In this document: one piece after another, positions 25,259 through 37,738 of the stretch
Layout: each line of letters begins with the position of its first letter
Position numbering within the stretch: the first letter of the stretch is position 1
From: Primulina eburnea
Taxonomy: Eukaryota; Streptophyta; Magnoliopsida; Lamiales; Gesneriaceae
Assembly (NCBI RefSeq): GCF_022965805.1
Contig: NC_133108.1
Span: 21,357,545-21,421,544, forward strand
DNA: 64,000 bases
Direction of reading: 5' to 3'
Program-made: the position numbers and the translations under genes
Notes under the pieces: generated by a model
Seen by the model: only the letters and a program-made list of their open reading frames with translations
What the model was told of the DNA's origin: nothing
Database searches by the model: none

Positions 25259-27060
25259 TGTAAGGCTCGAGAATTATCAGTTTCCATTGATGCTAGACTC
25301 ATAGAGGTAAGAATACATGACATTTAAATGAGATTTTTGAAGGCATGGCCGAAGCCACACCGCCCCCGCGGTGCTAAGACTACCGCACCCGCGGTGTAGG
25401 TGACAGAAATTGGTGAATTTGTGCGAACAGACACCGCACCCGCGCTGCTAGCAAGACCGCACCCGCGGTGTGAGACCGCACCCGCGGTCATGTAAGGACC
25501 GCACCCGCGGTCTCAGAATTCCAGAAAATAATATTGCTGCCGAGAGCACAGCGCACCCGCGCCCTTATGTTACCGCACCCGCGGTAGTGCGTGTCGTTTG
25601 AAAAACGTGAACACTTGTCCCTTTTGCATGCAATATATGATATGTGTCTTCATTTCAGTAAATGATTCAGAACAAGAGCCGAGAGAAGGGTTGGGAGGAG
25701 CTTTCATTCTTTTGATCTTTGCACTTGAGATTTTGCTATTTCCGGTTATCCGATTTTAGATCCGACTTCGGTTTTGAACTCACCTCGTCAAGGGCTATCA
25801 AAGGATGTAAGTATTGTTCCATTCCAACCTATTTCGAAATATAGATGTTGGAGAAATTGTAATATGGTAATTAGATTGTGTTCTTGAGGTATTGAGCATG
25901 GTATATGCGTAACCGCATCAAGAAACGGATGTTATTTGCTACGATTGTTAGTTTCTAGCATGTATTACGTTAAAATGGTACAGATTTCAGCTTATGTATT
26001 GAGGTTGATGAGTTTATGAGTTGATTATGATTGAGCATGTTATGGTGGAGTTACCGGTATCGAAGAACTACGTCGTTACGCCGTCGAATTAATTTGAAAT
26101 CGACTTCAGCTTTGTACCTTGAGTTGATTGAGATATATATATGACTGAAGTGCACATTGTTATATTGTCATTTCAGATTAGTTTTGACAGAGTGACATTC
26201 CGACTTCGAGACTTTGACCGACGATTCGACAAGAAAGGTATAATTCATGTGGTCACGGGATTGCACAACTCGATTCAGATTTGATACGAGTTTCCCTAAA
26301 TCACATACTAGATTGTTATTACATTGATTATGTAATGCCTTGTTTATTGATTTATATTCGAGTCCTGAGATAGGAGAGATTGGCAGACTTGCCAAAACTA
26401 GACGTTTCGGTGTATCGTCGCATAGTAGTAGATTTGCTCTATGTGTAGACCCTCGATACAGAGTTGACCGAAGTCTAGGAATAAGACGTACCGTTGCCCC
26501 GAGTGGTTGGGTAGGTAACAGACCGTCTTATTCACACCGGGATCCCTAGATTAGAAAAGAGTCGAGTCAAGATGTGAATTGTAGAATACAGATTTGTATT
26601 CTACTACATGTTTAGATGTATATTCATGTTACTTGATTTATGTTATGCATTGTACATGATTATGACATTGCATGCATCCATGTTTTATACTGGGATATGT
26701 TCTCACCGGAGTTATCCGGCTGTTGTCGTGTCTGTATGTGTGCATGGCAACAGGTGGGGCAGGATCGGGGTCACGAGCTAGATGAGAGATGATGATAGCG
26801 TGGAGATCTCGGGCATTGCAGATTACTAGTGTTTCCTTATGAAACTTGTACTACTTATGTTTGTATTTGAGATTCGAACACTAGTGTATGATTGTACCAG
26901 ACAGATATGTATGTACATTATGTTGTTTATTTCAGTTAACGATATGTTATGCTTTATCTATACATTAGAATTAATGTTAAAAGCAAATTTTTGACCCACA
27001 TTTTCGAACAAAGATCCAATTAAATCCCAAAAGAATTGAGTTAGAGCCCGGGTCCCCACA
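25259..27060 (+). repeat. Tekay-1 3' LTR
   Basis: 1802 bp, the same length as the 5' LTR and identical in all blocks compared. Dyad array at 25359-25585. Followed by GTATC (27061-27065). Confidence 0.95.
25359..25585. repeat. GC-rich dyad array in Tekay-1 3' LTR
   Basis: Copy of the array at 18678-18904, offset 6681 bp, with the same eight units. Confidence 0.9.
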
Positions 27061-27065
27061 GTATC

Positions 27066-27310
27066 ACTTATTTTCGGGGTGATGAACATTGATAGTCATG
27101 GGTATCATGTATTTTGTAGAAAATGTATCACATTTTGGTGGTGACTTTTGGTTATATGGTGATGATATTTTGGGAATTGTTATGTGAAAAGTTTGAAAAT
27201 CTTTTTATGTAAATAGCATTTGTTTTTTCCCCTTTACAATGAAAGGCTCCCGCATATGTTATCTCTTTAAATTTAAATGTCATGGGAGTGGGTTGTTTCA
27301 AAACCTCTAA
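27066..27310 (+). other. Old LTR-like fragment X, right half
   Basis: Resumes the sequence interrupted at 18577. No coding frame. Near 27300 it gives way to minus-strand gypsy pol; the exact junction is not visible and probably marks a truncation or rearrangement. Confidence 0.4.
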
Positions 27311-28104
27311 ACCAAATCTCTAAATTTCTGACTGAAGGTATATTTGCAATGATAAATGTGCTACGACTGCAACTTTTCTGCTGAAAGCATCTCCGACAAC
27401 ATTAGCTTTTCCTGGATGGTAGATAATTTCACAATCGTAGTCTTTCACTAACTCCAACCACCGTCTTTGTCTCATGTTCAGCTCTTTCTGTGTGAAGAAA
27501 TACTTGAAACTCTTGTGATCAGTAAATATCTGGCATTTATCGTCGTACAAATAATGTCTCCATATCTTCAACACAAAGGCAACGATAGCTATCTCAAGAT
27601 CATGAGTCGGATAATTCTTCTCATGCAATTTCAATTGTCTAGAGGCATAAGCTATAACCCGACCATGCTGCATTAATACTGCGCCTAGCCAGAGCTTAGA
27701 AGCATAGGTGTATGACACAAAATTACATTTCCTGGATGGCATGGCTAACACTGGCATTGTGATAAGAGCTTGTTTCAAATTATCGAAGCACTTATGACAT
27801 TCTTCAATCCATAAGAATTTAGCATTCTTCTTAGTCAATGAAGTGAGTGGCGCTGCTATCGAAGAAAATCCCTGAATAAATTTCCGGTAGTAGCCTACTA
27901 AGCCTAGGAAACTGCTGCCGCTTTAACTGGATCCACCTCAATACCGCTGGTAGATATAATGTGACCCAAAAACGCTACTTTCTCCAACCAGAATTCACAC
28001 TTACTGAATTTTTCAAACAACTTGCGGCTCTGCAAGACCTGAAAAAATTTACCCAAATACTGACTGTGGTCCTCATGGCTCTTCGAGTAGATAAGAATGT
28101 CGTC
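27311..28104 (-). pseudogene. Gypsy-4 pol remnant: end of RT and RNase H
   Basis: The minus strand encodes [13 protein letters not shown]...CEFWLEKVAFLGHIIS, then after a small deletion and frame change near 27839-27905 an RNase H stretch ([10 protein letters not shown]...[13 protein letters not shown]...[22 protein letters not shown]). The first RNase H aspartate is lost: SYTYAS where YTDAS or YCDAS is usual. The frame hits a stop near 27320, though family-like sequence (RFGLEV) continues a little further. Integrase is absent. Non-functional. Confidence 0.85.
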
Positions 28105-28109
28105 AATGA

Positions 28110-30566
28110 TGTAGTGCTCAAATTCAGTACACGTATAACCCATGCATTTAATTAATCATTAAAGTATTTATTAAATTTTCAAATGAGTCTTAGTAGTACA
28201 TGATTTATTTAAATGTATTATTTTAAATTAATTATGTTTATGTGATGCACATTAAAATATTTTTCGAGTTTCATGTTTAAAGCGATTATTCGAGGCGGGA
28301 TCGAGGAAAAGACCGGGGACGATTCTTGGCAAATTAAAACTTTTAAAATTAACATTTTTGGTGTGCGTTATTTTAATTGAGAGATTTTATTAAAGTTTAA
28401 AGAATGTTAGTATTTTAATTAGTTGTTAATTATTTAATTAAGCATAATTTACTCCCTAATTACTAAAACACACGCGCACACACACTTTTACACACACCTG
28501 TACACGACCAAAGACACACACTCACTTCACATTCAGATTTTATTATTTTTGAGAGAGAAAACCTATGGTTCCTCAAGCTAGAGCAGCCGACCCCTTCCCT
28601 CTTCGATTTCCAGCAACTTTTCGTGTGTTTCTTTGAGGATTTTAGTACCACGTTCGTCCCGAATCAAGCCTCGCTCCGTTCCCGCATCGGTATCGTAGTT
28701 TCGGTAAAGTTTATCATCAAAAGTTACGTATAATCTCACTTTTGATGAGTCGATCATGTCATATTATGTGTTGCGTTGTTTTATGTGTAAAAATTTATGT
28801 ATGATGTTCATAGTTTGAGCGGTTAATCGTTTGGATCGATTTTGAAGGAAAATTTTTAGATCTAAATCACGTTTTTACTGTTCTTCTTAAAACTGCGAAT
28901 TTTCGGTCGCGAATCTGAGAAAACGTTCAACATAAAAAATGTAGAACTTTTCGATACCTTCGATTTAATATAAAATTCGAAAGTTTTGGACGAAAATTGA
29001 GTGAGTTATGACGCTTTTTGTGGGACTGCGCAAACTGCGTTTTCAGAAAATTATGTATTGATATGTTCTCGAGATTTAGTTGTTGCAGGCTTCATTGGGG
29101 ATCGACGGGTGATCGTTGCTGCGTATAGGTATATTGATAATGATGTTGGGATGGTCTTTGACGTTATGTTTCGCGTCGTTAGGCACATTAGAGATCGAAT
29201 AGTCGTAAAACTCTTTTGTTGTGTCAAGATTTAAGTTATGAGTTTATGGTGTGGCGTGGGGTGTGTCGTCCCTTGGAGATGTTTGGGACATTTGTGTAGT
29301 CGATTCAGTACCATAGTGTCCTAGGATGGGTCTCGAGGCGTTGTTCACCATTTGTGTAATCGAATTCAAAATGTATAAGCTTTTAATTCGCGGAGTCCAG
29401 TTTACTCGACGCCCGAGCGGTAACTTTCTGCCGCCCGAGCGCCACCCCTTCTGTCCAAATAATCTTTTCTTTCTTCTCTTCAAGTTCTAATAGTGAGTTC
29501 ACGTCTTTTATGGTTGATAAATGTTCGCACGGCATCTTAGAGTTTGTTTCGGGGTTTGATGTCCTGGTTAGTATGATTAAACGAGGTCAAGTCCCGAGTG
29601 ATCTAGAATGTCATAAGATATTTATGCACTTCGGTGGTGAGCTCGAGTACCTACGTCTAAGTTATGCAAGTTAAGTGTTGAAATTCATGTTAGTGTGCAG
29701 CAGCGGCCCCAAATGAAATCCAACGAATCCCTCAACGCCAAGTAAGTATGTTGACGTGCAAGAAAATATTTTTATTTTTGAGGTATGCTAAATGTCTTGT
29801 GACCAAATAATGAATGAGTTTGGAAGTCGGTGAACATGGCCGAGGACCTCTCCACCCCGTTAAATTATGAACGGGTTAGATCGTGGTTGGAAAGCGTTAA
29901 ATTATGAACGGGGACCAACCAGTCCTTTAAATTATGAACGAAGATCTCATGTATGTAGCAGTGGATACGTCCCTATCAGCCCAGTACTGTGGTTTGTCTG
30001 ATCAGACATTTATTATGTATGGGTCACTTGATTTGAAACATGCCTCTATGCAAAATGAAGTCATGTATGTTTAAGTATGATCAAGTATGCAAGCATGTTT
30101 ATGAAAGCTTTTAAGTTATGGCACGTCTATGTATGTATGCAAGTTCAAGTTCATTTCAAATTCAAGCTTCAAGTATGTATGTTATATTTTAAAGTTGCAT
30201 GCGATTTTATTATGTATTACTCGCTATTCGCAGTTTATACGTGTTGAGTCTTTAGACTCACTAGACTTGATCGATGCAGGTGAGGATGTCTATGAGGAGA
30301 CAGGAGGTAGGGACCAAGGAGCAGGCTTGGACTGAGCGGGAGGCTAGACCCGAGGACCGCCCACGTTATTTTAATGTTTTTATGCAAGTTTAAAATACTC
30401 TGATTTTATGTTTGATGCGAGATGCATTGAGCAAACTTTTCTTTTAACAAGATTTTTATTGGTGAATGGATGATGTAGTGACGACCGTATTGATTTTATT
30501 TTCGTATTCAAAAAAATTTTTAATTTTTCCGCAAATTTTAAGTAGTAAAAAGTACGGTTCGTTACA
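28110..30566 (+). mobile_element. Solo LTR (LTR-D) inserted in the Gypsy-4 RT
   Basis: TGTAGTGCTC...GGTTCGTTACA, 2457 bp, with perfect duplications AATGA at 28105-28109 and 30567-30571. The insertion falls at the RT active-site codons (FIDD), and removing it plus one duplication restores the local frame. It is in plus orientation and of the same family as LTR-F at the window end: 28915-29040 matches the reverse complement of 63880-64000. It contains the palindrome GAGTCTTTAGACTC (30246-30259), three TTAAATTATGAACG units (about 29861-29940) and two CGCCCGAGCG words (29410-29441). No gene seen in it. Confidence 0.9.
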
Positions 30567-30571
30567 AATGA

Positions 30572-31260
30572 ACACTATGACGAACTGATTTAAGTAGGGC
30601 TGAAATACCTGATTCATGAGGTCCATAAAAACCGCTAGAGCATTCGTCAGTCCAAACGACATCACTAAGAACTTGTAGTGCCCATATTTGGTTCTGACGG
30701 CTGTCTTATGAACATCTGCATCTTTTACTTTCAGCTGATGATACCCTAATCGTAGATCTATCTTAGAGAACATTGTAGCTCCCTGCAACTGATTGAAAAA
30801 GTCCTCGATCCTTGGAAGTGGGTATTTATTCTTGATTTTCACCTTGTTCAACTCTCGGTAATCGATACACATCCTCATGCTCCTATCTTTCTTCTTTACA
30901 AAGAGAACTGGTGCCCTCCATGGTGAGAAACTAAGGGCGGATGAATTCTTTTTCTAGGAGCTCCAGAATCTGTTGTTTGAGCTCTAATATCTCAGTTGGA
31001 GCTAAATGGTACGGTGTCTTAGATATTGGCATGGTGCCTGGCATGAGATCAATGGAAAACTCCACCTCTCTCTCTGGTGGAAGGCATGTGACGTCATCAG
31101 GAAAAACGTCAGGAGAATCTCTGACCACTGGTACATCAGATAACGACGGAGTGGGTAAATCATGTGCGGAAATAATGCTGGACAAGAAAGCCTTACATAC
31201 CTTATGAATAATTCTCCGTGCCTGCATGTAAATAAATAATCTCAAACCTGGGTTTGGATT
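30572..31260 (-). pseudogene. Gypsy-4 pol remnant: protease-RT linker and RT
   Basis: The minus strand reads, from 31260 down, a linker ([40 protein letters not shown]). A frame break near 30920-30940 follows, then RT blocks [44 protein letters not shown] and FVIVFI ending at the LTR-D insertion. Its downstream half is at 28104 and below. The break and the insertion make it non-functional. Confidence 0.85.
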
Positions 31261-31343
31261 CATGTTAATTGAGAAAATTCTCCTCCTCAACAATTTAATT
31301 ACTAAAATAATAAATTTGTATGTTTGAAATAATTTTTACCTCG

Positions 31344-31355
31344 GCTCTGATACCA
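31344..31355 (-). promoter_or_regulatory. Gypsy-4 primer-binding site
   Basis: GCTCTGATACCA, complement of the initiator-methionine type site, three bases from the LTR. Confidence 0.88.
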
Positions 31356-31358
31356 TTT

Positions 31359-34154
31359 TGGGCCCAAAAAATCAATCACTTGAATATGAGTGTGTTTTTG
31401 TCACATTTTGGGTTTTTAGGGAGTTTGGGCAAAGTTTTTGAGGGGCAGGGAGTTAGGATAAAGTTGAGTTTGAGTTTGGGGATTTAAAACCAATGTTCCC
31501 TTTAAAAATCATACTTTTACTTAAAATAATCTTTTAAACATAAATAAATCATTTAAAAATCATTTAAGCATAAATAAATCATTTAAAAAATTCCTTAAGC
31601 ATAATTAAAGCATAAATCGTAAAATTATTTAAAATACTTTAAGCATAATCATATATCATAAATCATTTAAATCGTAAAGCTTTCAATCCTTTATCATTTT
31701 AAGAGAATTTGAACCTTCAAAATGACTAGCATTTATCTTTTGGTCGACTAATCAGTCTTCATCTCCACATGTTCCAAGCGGGTGGTCACGTCTCCACCAT
31801 GGAAATACGATCATCGGGGCTCCCTCGGGGGCATTCTCACATAGATGGACTCTCTCTAGGGCCTTTTCCTATAAATGGGCTCCCTCTGGGACCTTCTCCC
31901 CTCACGACATTCTCACAAAATCATATATCATTTGTCACGGTCAATTCACATCCCTCAAAGCATTTTTCATTTTCTTTTAAAAGCATAGAATATCGTAACT
32001 TTCCAAAAATAGTATTTTAAACAATATAAATTGCGCAACTTCATCATAAATCATAAAATATCACATTTTCATCAAAATCATCATTTTAAATCATAAAATA
32101 TCATTTAACATGCATTATGATCCTTCAAGACGCTGCCAAGCTTTTACATATTTTTCCAAGTGTCAAATGACCGTTTTATCCCTAGACGTAAAATTTCTCG
32201 ATTTTATCTTTCTATTACTTTTAAGGACACGGGATTATTCCAAATATTTATTTAAGCTTAAACATAATATTTCTTAATTTTATTCAACTTAATTCAAGTC
32301 TTTCTAATTAATTCTTTAATTAACGATTCGTGATGCGTTTAATTCCCGAATAAATACAAAACTCATTATTTTCTTTCCAAATTTTAAACATAACCTTTTT
32401 ATCACCTAATCTACCTTTGTGAGCCATGAATCGCACCCGTGGACCCATGGTTCCAAATTTATTCTTATTAATCATGTTTTTGACCCTTATGTGAACAACC
32501 CGAGCCACCTCCCAAATTGCTCGAGCCATGGTCTAGCCACCTCAAGACAAACCCGATCCAACCCACCTAGGCACCCTACTGACCAAGCCCAACCTATAGA
32601 ACCAGACCCTAGTTTGCTAAAAAAACTCCTGGAACCAGACCCCAAAGCTGCGCACATGGTTCCCTTCTCGCCCAAGACTCCTATTTACTCTAGGACTCCT
32701 CCAGCCCTCTAACCACAGACCACCCATGACCCTTACTGACCCTAGACCAGTCCCAGACCCGAGCAACCCCCAGCATGAGCCCCTGAGCCACATAGCAAGA
32801 TGCCACCACGAGCAACGTTGTGCGAGCCCCCCTGTTGCGTCGTTTAGTTTCCTTCGCGTGGGCTCTTGCTTGAGCCACCATAAGCCCTGTCCCTTCTTAC
32901 CCTTCTCTGAACCATCCTAAGGTACCGACCAGACTACCTAGCCCATGCCCCTACCGAGCCGCAACCCCCTTGCAGCAGCTGATCGGGAGTTGCTTGGGGA
33001 GAGTCCTAAGTTCCGTGGACTCTTCCCCAATCGTGGTACCCGAGTCCTAACCATGATAGGACTCTACCTAGCCCTCACCCATGACCCCCTCGAGCCCCAG
33101 CCAGCCCTAGCCGAGCCCAATTGCCCCCATGAAAACTATCGAGCCACCCCTTAATGCCATGCATGAGAATTTTTCTAGAAAATTCCTAGGAATCCTAACC
33201 CATGATATGTGATGATTCCACCCTTGCTTTACCGTTAAATTTATCATTCTTTGTTCATATTTCATCACGTATTGGCAGCGTACTCGTTGGGAATCATAAC
33301 ATTTTTCATATAAACGTAAGATCATCGTGTTTTTGAAAATATACGATCTAATGTAAAAATAATCCCACAATCATATTTTTCATGCTTAAATAAATAAATC
33401 ATGAATATTAGGATTTGTATGATGTTTTTAAAGAGTTTAGAAATAGGTGCCTTTGCATTTATAACGCTCAAATATACAATCGTTGGCGAGGGTGCGAAGT
33501 TGGACATCTGGACGACGAAAAACACGAGCTTTTCTTTTCCTTGATATTTTCGAAATTATGTGGTGTGTGGGTGTGTTTTCGACTGCTTGGAGGCTGATTT
33601 GTGAGGTTATGAAAGCCTAGGAGTCCTATTTATAATTTTAATCAAATGGAAATGGGCTTGAGTTTTGAGCTTGCAAGTTTAAGGGTAATTTGGCCTTCAT
33701 TAAATAATTAAATTGGGCCCAATAACACTTATTTAATTATAACATAAAAGTTTTTAAAAATAATTTCTCAAAATACTATTTTTGATCTTTTAAAACTCTT
33801 TGTTTGTCCAAAATCAGCCTCCTGGGAAAAATCGAGCTAGACTTGTAAAATAAATTTGAACGCTAACATTTTTAAGAAAATTAAATTATTTTTAATCATA
33901 TTAGCAGCATAGCACATATTTAAATAAAAATACATATTCTTGTCTTGGTCGTCCTCGGTCTCCTTTCCCCTGATATCATCGAATATTCGGGTAAAATCCT
34001 TAAATTTCATGTAATCATGTCATATTATCATTTAATCATGCAATCATACATTAAAATCATATAATAAATATCATGCTAGCATTTAAAATCAATTAGATAA
34101 AACAATTAAGCAATTAAAATTTTTTAGCATGCATGTGGTTTTTCGGACGTTACA
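31359..34154 (-). repeat. Gypsy-4 5' LTR
   Basis: Plus strand TGGGCCCAAA...GGACGTTACA, 2796 bp. Only one copy is in the window. The outer flank is CTGTG (34155-34159). It includes a GC-richer stretch (about 32480-33150) with scattered short ORFs on both strands but no recognisable protein. Confidence 0.8.
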
Positions 34155-34639
34155 CTGTGAATTCCAATATCTATTGTCTGACACAAATTTATATATAAAT
34201 ATTTCCATAGTGAAGATAAAAAATTCTTGAAGTCAATGTTTCCGAAAAAAAAAACACAGATGAAAGGTGGATACAATATTCTCACAATAAGAGATTCATT
34301 GATTGGTTTCGTGCAAAGGTTAGGTGGATGCAAAAATATCTTTCATGCATTTCGCATTGAACAAGTTGTAACTATTATTTTAGTCACCCTATTCAAATCG
34401 AATGCATGTCAAGTGGCTGGTGAAATAGATAGATGCAATGGTGGAACAAAATTGAGATTGACATGGCTGGCTCATGAACCACGTGCACACGTCATTAATT
34501 ATAGTAGTTATGTCATAAATGGTAATTTATACCAAACAAAGGCGCGGGATGAGAGAGTTTGTCAAAACAGTGGGGTTTCTCTTGTTGCTAGCACCATGCT
34601 TGTCCTTATTGCAAAAGATAAGAATCCTCTAATGGCTGA
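34155..34639 (+). pseudogene. CACTA transposase-region relic, left part (DUF4216-like)
   Basis: The plus frame from about 34227 encodes a stretch ending WLAHEPRAHVINYSSYV, INGNLYQTKARDERVCQNSG, VSLVAST and KDKNPLMAD. The pattern 'Y.GYxINGYxFxTKxR...TQNSGV' is typical of the DUF4216 domain found with plant CACTA (En/Spm) transposases. The frame runs unbroken into the Gypsy-2 insertion at 34640 and resumes after it. Its function in transposition is not established. The upstream part and the transposon ends (CACTA termini) are not visible. Confidence 0.7.
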
Positions 34640-36458
34640 TGTAAGGCCCGAGATTATATCACTTTAATCCGAGATTGTTTAATTTTTGAATTTTTGAATG
34701 ATGAATTAGATTCCACGGTTTTTGTAATTAATTAGGATTGAAATTAAATTAAAAGATTGAGCGGGGGCCGATTTGCAAATAGTGAAAAGTTGAGGGACTA
34801 AAGTACAATTAGCACTTGAGTGGGACACTTGTCCTTTAACCATGCAATTGATATATATATATATAGTAGTCTTCCCCGACAGAATCAGAAGAAGAAAGCC
34901 GAAAGTTCATCCAGAAATCCCTTCAATTTTAGTTTGCTTTGATTTGTGATTCCGTGTGAACCGTCTATCAGAATTTAAATCCGGACATGGTACCGTACTC
35001 CTCTCGACACGAGCTACAACTGGACGTAAGTTTTATTGATTTCTGTTATCATTTGAAATTCTGATATTGGAAGAATTATTATTTGATCGTTATTATGTGT
35101 TCTAGGAATACTAGACATCGTATAATTGAAGTCAGATCGAAGAACATACTGTTTCTGTAATTGTTATGATTTCCGGAATCTATTTAACTAAGATTCGATA
35201 ACAGATTTGTATTATCGTTGAATTATGAATTATACCGGTATTGATTATGAGTTCTGGTATTATAGCTGAGATGTTGAGATTGACGGAGTTATCAAGACTG
35301 TATTATTATGCCGTCAAAATATCAGTTGATTTAGATTGATCAAATTTAGTAATGATCTCGATTTTATCGTGATATCGTTGACATGAATTAGATTGTATCT
35401 TGTTCAGATATGGATCAGATTATATACTGATTTGAGTATTGATCAGAACAGGTTTTGAATTGAGTTATTTACTGATATTGTAATTATATGATTGTCATTG
35501 CCAGACTGGGTATGGACAGATCATAATACAAGACTTTGTCTTCGGACCGGGAAGACAAAGGTATAAATAAATTTTGATTCGGGATTGCACAACTCGAGTT
35601 AGGTTTGACTTGTGTTTCCCAAAATCACATACTATATTTTATTGCATTGATATTTGCAGATTATAAGATTGATATATTTAGTCTGTTGAATGATAGCAGA
35701 GCCAGAGTTTGAGTCTAGGACAGATCAGTCTAGCTAGGGGAGAACCGCCAAGTCTTGGACAGAACTGCTAAGACCCTAGACTTGTGGTATATCGATGAGC
35801 TTAGATGTAGATCGACGTCTATTGTAGACACTCGATATAGCATGCCCAAGTCTAAGTCTTTGTCAGAACTGCTAAGACCCTAGACTTACGGTGTATCGAT
35901 GAGCTTAGATGTAGATCGACGTCTATTGTAGACACTCGATACAGCATACCAAAGTCTAAATTAGATCGGGATTCCTAGATTAGAAATAAGATAAGATCAG
36001 ATAACGAGTCATTGATTCATGTAGTCAGATTAGATACAAGTTTTGATGTTTGGTTATGCTTTTATATATGTTCTATATGATTGCATGTATACATTGTTTA
36101 TACTGGGATAATTATATCTCACCGGAGTTATCCGGCTGTTGTCTTGTTTGTATGTGTGCATGACAACAGGTGGGACAGGATCAGGGTCAAGAAGATGATG
36201 AGAGAAGACGAGTTTAGAGTGGTGGTTCCGGACTTATTGTAGACTTGGTTTAACACTTGAAATTTAGTAGTTGAACCTTAGGTTAGTTGAATAATTGTTG
36301 TACATTATTGTACTTTTATACGGAAATGTATATTAGTTAAACTCCATTACGTTCCGCACTTGCGTTTTAAAAAGAAAAATTTTTAGACCCTGTTTATCTT
36401 AATTGATAATTAAATCCCAAATATGATTAAGAAGATGATTAGCGTGAGGGTCCCCACA
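34640..36458 (+). repeat. Gypsy-2 5' LTR
   Basis: 1819 bp, TGTAAGGCCCGAG...GGGTCCCCACA. Short AT run at 34851-34865 at the likely TATA position. Two tandem copies of a ~104-bp unit at about 35751-35958. Shares the TCACCGGAGTTATCCGGCTG block with Tekay-1. Confidence 0.93.
35751..35958. repeat. 104-bp tandem duplication in the Gypsy-2 LTR
   Basis: Two units, each holding CAGAACTGCTAAGACCC and TATCGATGAGCTTAGATGTA. The other LTR has the same pair at about 41871-42078; Tekay-1 has a single related unit near 19720-19800. Confidence 0.85.
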
Positions 36459-36463
36459 ACAGG

Positions 36464-36474
36464 TGGTATCAGAG
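36464..36474 (+). promoter_or_regulatory. Gypsy-2 primer-binding site
   Basis: TGGTATCAGAG, five bases after the LTR. Confidence 0.88.
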
Positions 36475-36769
36475 AGATAGATCCTTTAGACTGAGATAGA
36501 AGAGAATGAGCGGGGTAGATTGAGTTTTTTCTTTCCTTGCATGTGACTGCTAGCATGAGAATTATTTTAATGTTGATTGACATTGTGTATGCTAGCATGA
36601 GATTCTGTTTTACTGCTTTAAAATACATGTTATCTGATTATCTGATTTAAATTGGTAATATGTATTATTGAGTATGAATCAGATTTGATTCTTGATCAGC
36701 AGTAAGATGATCAAAGAAATATTGGAACAGATTTTTAGTATTGGGTCACTAATTTTTTGGTAATCAGAT

Positions 36770-37738
36770 ATACCTCCACGGATAATTCCAGAAAGGGGTA
36801 ATACTTCGACTGAACAGATAGATATATCAGAGACTCAGATGGAAATACAGTGGAAGAGGTTTCAGTCATTTCAACCGTCGATTCTGCAGGGTACTGAGAC
36901 GCCGGTAGATTGTGAGAATTGGCTTGAAGACATGGAAATGTTATTCGAATTTCTTGATTTCACAGATAATTGTAGAGTTAAGTTGATTGGGCATCAGTTA
37001 CAGGAAGCTGCAAGAAGTTGGTGGCTGGTAACCAAAGAAGCCCTAGAACAGCGCAGTTCACTAATTACGTGGAAAATTTTTAAGGTTGAATTCTATCAAA
37101 GATTTTTCCCCTTGTCATACATACAAGACAAAAGTGCAGAGTTTTCTGATTTGAGACAGGGTCACTTGAGTATTGATGAGTATTTGGCTCAGTTCTTTAC
37201 CTTGCTACGTTTTGCCCCTCACGTGGCTAGAAATGATGAAGCTATATCTAGTCAGTTCATTCAGGGATTGAATCCAGAGATACGTACACTGGTGAATGTG
37301 AAACGACCGATCAATTTTGCTGATACATTAAATAGAGCCAAAAGAGCATAAATGGTTCTAATGGGACAAAAGGTTGCATCATATGATCTTCCAACCCTGA
37401 GTTCACAGCAACTGCCTTCCAGAGTTGAGATTGGCAGCAGCAGTAGTGAAATGAAAGGACAGCTGGAAATTCGGAAGAAACAGTCTAAGAAGTTGGGAAG
37501 TGAACCGAGTGGTTCATCTAGCTCCAATGTTTCCAGCCCGAGTTATACTAGAGTATATTGCAAAACTTGTGGAGGGAGACATCCCACAGAGCAATGCCAG
37601 GGAGTGACTGGTATTTGCAATATATGCAAACAGCGGGGACACTTTGCTAGAGTTTGTCCACAGAGAGATTCCCGAAGATTTCAGGGATCAGGACCATCTG
37701 GTGGTAGTGACCGAGGAACAGACCCAAGAGGCACCTGA
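36770..37738 (+). pseudogene. Gypsy-2 gag remnant
   Basis: Homologous to Tekay-1 Gag. The expected start MPPR reads IPPR (ATA) at 36770. The Gag core ([44 protein letters not shown]) is open to a TAA at 37349-37351 and continues in frame to the knuckle CNICKQRGHFARVC (about 37613-37654). The frame is then lost near 37700. Lost start, one internal stop and a frameshift. Confidence 0.88.

Larger units (their letters stand above)
18578..27060 (+). mobile_element. Tekay-1: complete, apparently very young Ty3/gypsy element
   Basis: It has every part of an autonomous element in order: LTR (18578-20379), primer site (20385-20397), one uninterrupted gag-pol frame (to 25151), hairpin (25221-25238), polypurine tract (25245-25258) and LTR (25259-27060). 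Perfect duplications GTATC flank it (18573-18577 and 27061-27065). Both LTRs are exactly 1802 bp and no difference was seen in the blocks compared by eye. Domain order and the chromodomain-like tail place it in the Tekay/Del chromoviruses. With identical LTRs and an open frame it is the best candidate here for recent or current mobility. Confidence 0.95.
27311..34154 (-). mobile_element. Gypsy-4: truncated minus-strand Ty3/gypsy relic
   Basis: Reading right to left: 5' LTR (31359-34154), primer-site complement (31344-31355), then only about 80 bp before RT-region sequence starts, so gag and protease are deleted. RT and RNase H remains follow (31260-30572 and 28104-~27311), and the integrase, polypurine tract and 3' LTR are missing. 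A solo LTR (28110-30566) splits the RT. Sequence style ([34 protein letters not shown]) is Tekay-like. Confidence 0.8.

Noticed and set aside
30129..30335. 68-codon ORF in LTR-D
   Set aside because: It lies within the LTR across the conserved palindrome module, has no domain and is not kept open in LTR-F.
32412..33154. Several overlapping ORFs in the GC-richer part of the Gypsy-4 LTR
   Set aside because: Both strands show short open frames of similar length with no domain; explained by low stop density in GC-richer sequence.
34227..34667. A single intact host gene of 146 codons
   Set aside because: The last codons are Gypsy-2 LTR sequence; the true frame continues at 42579, so this is a split CACTA relic.
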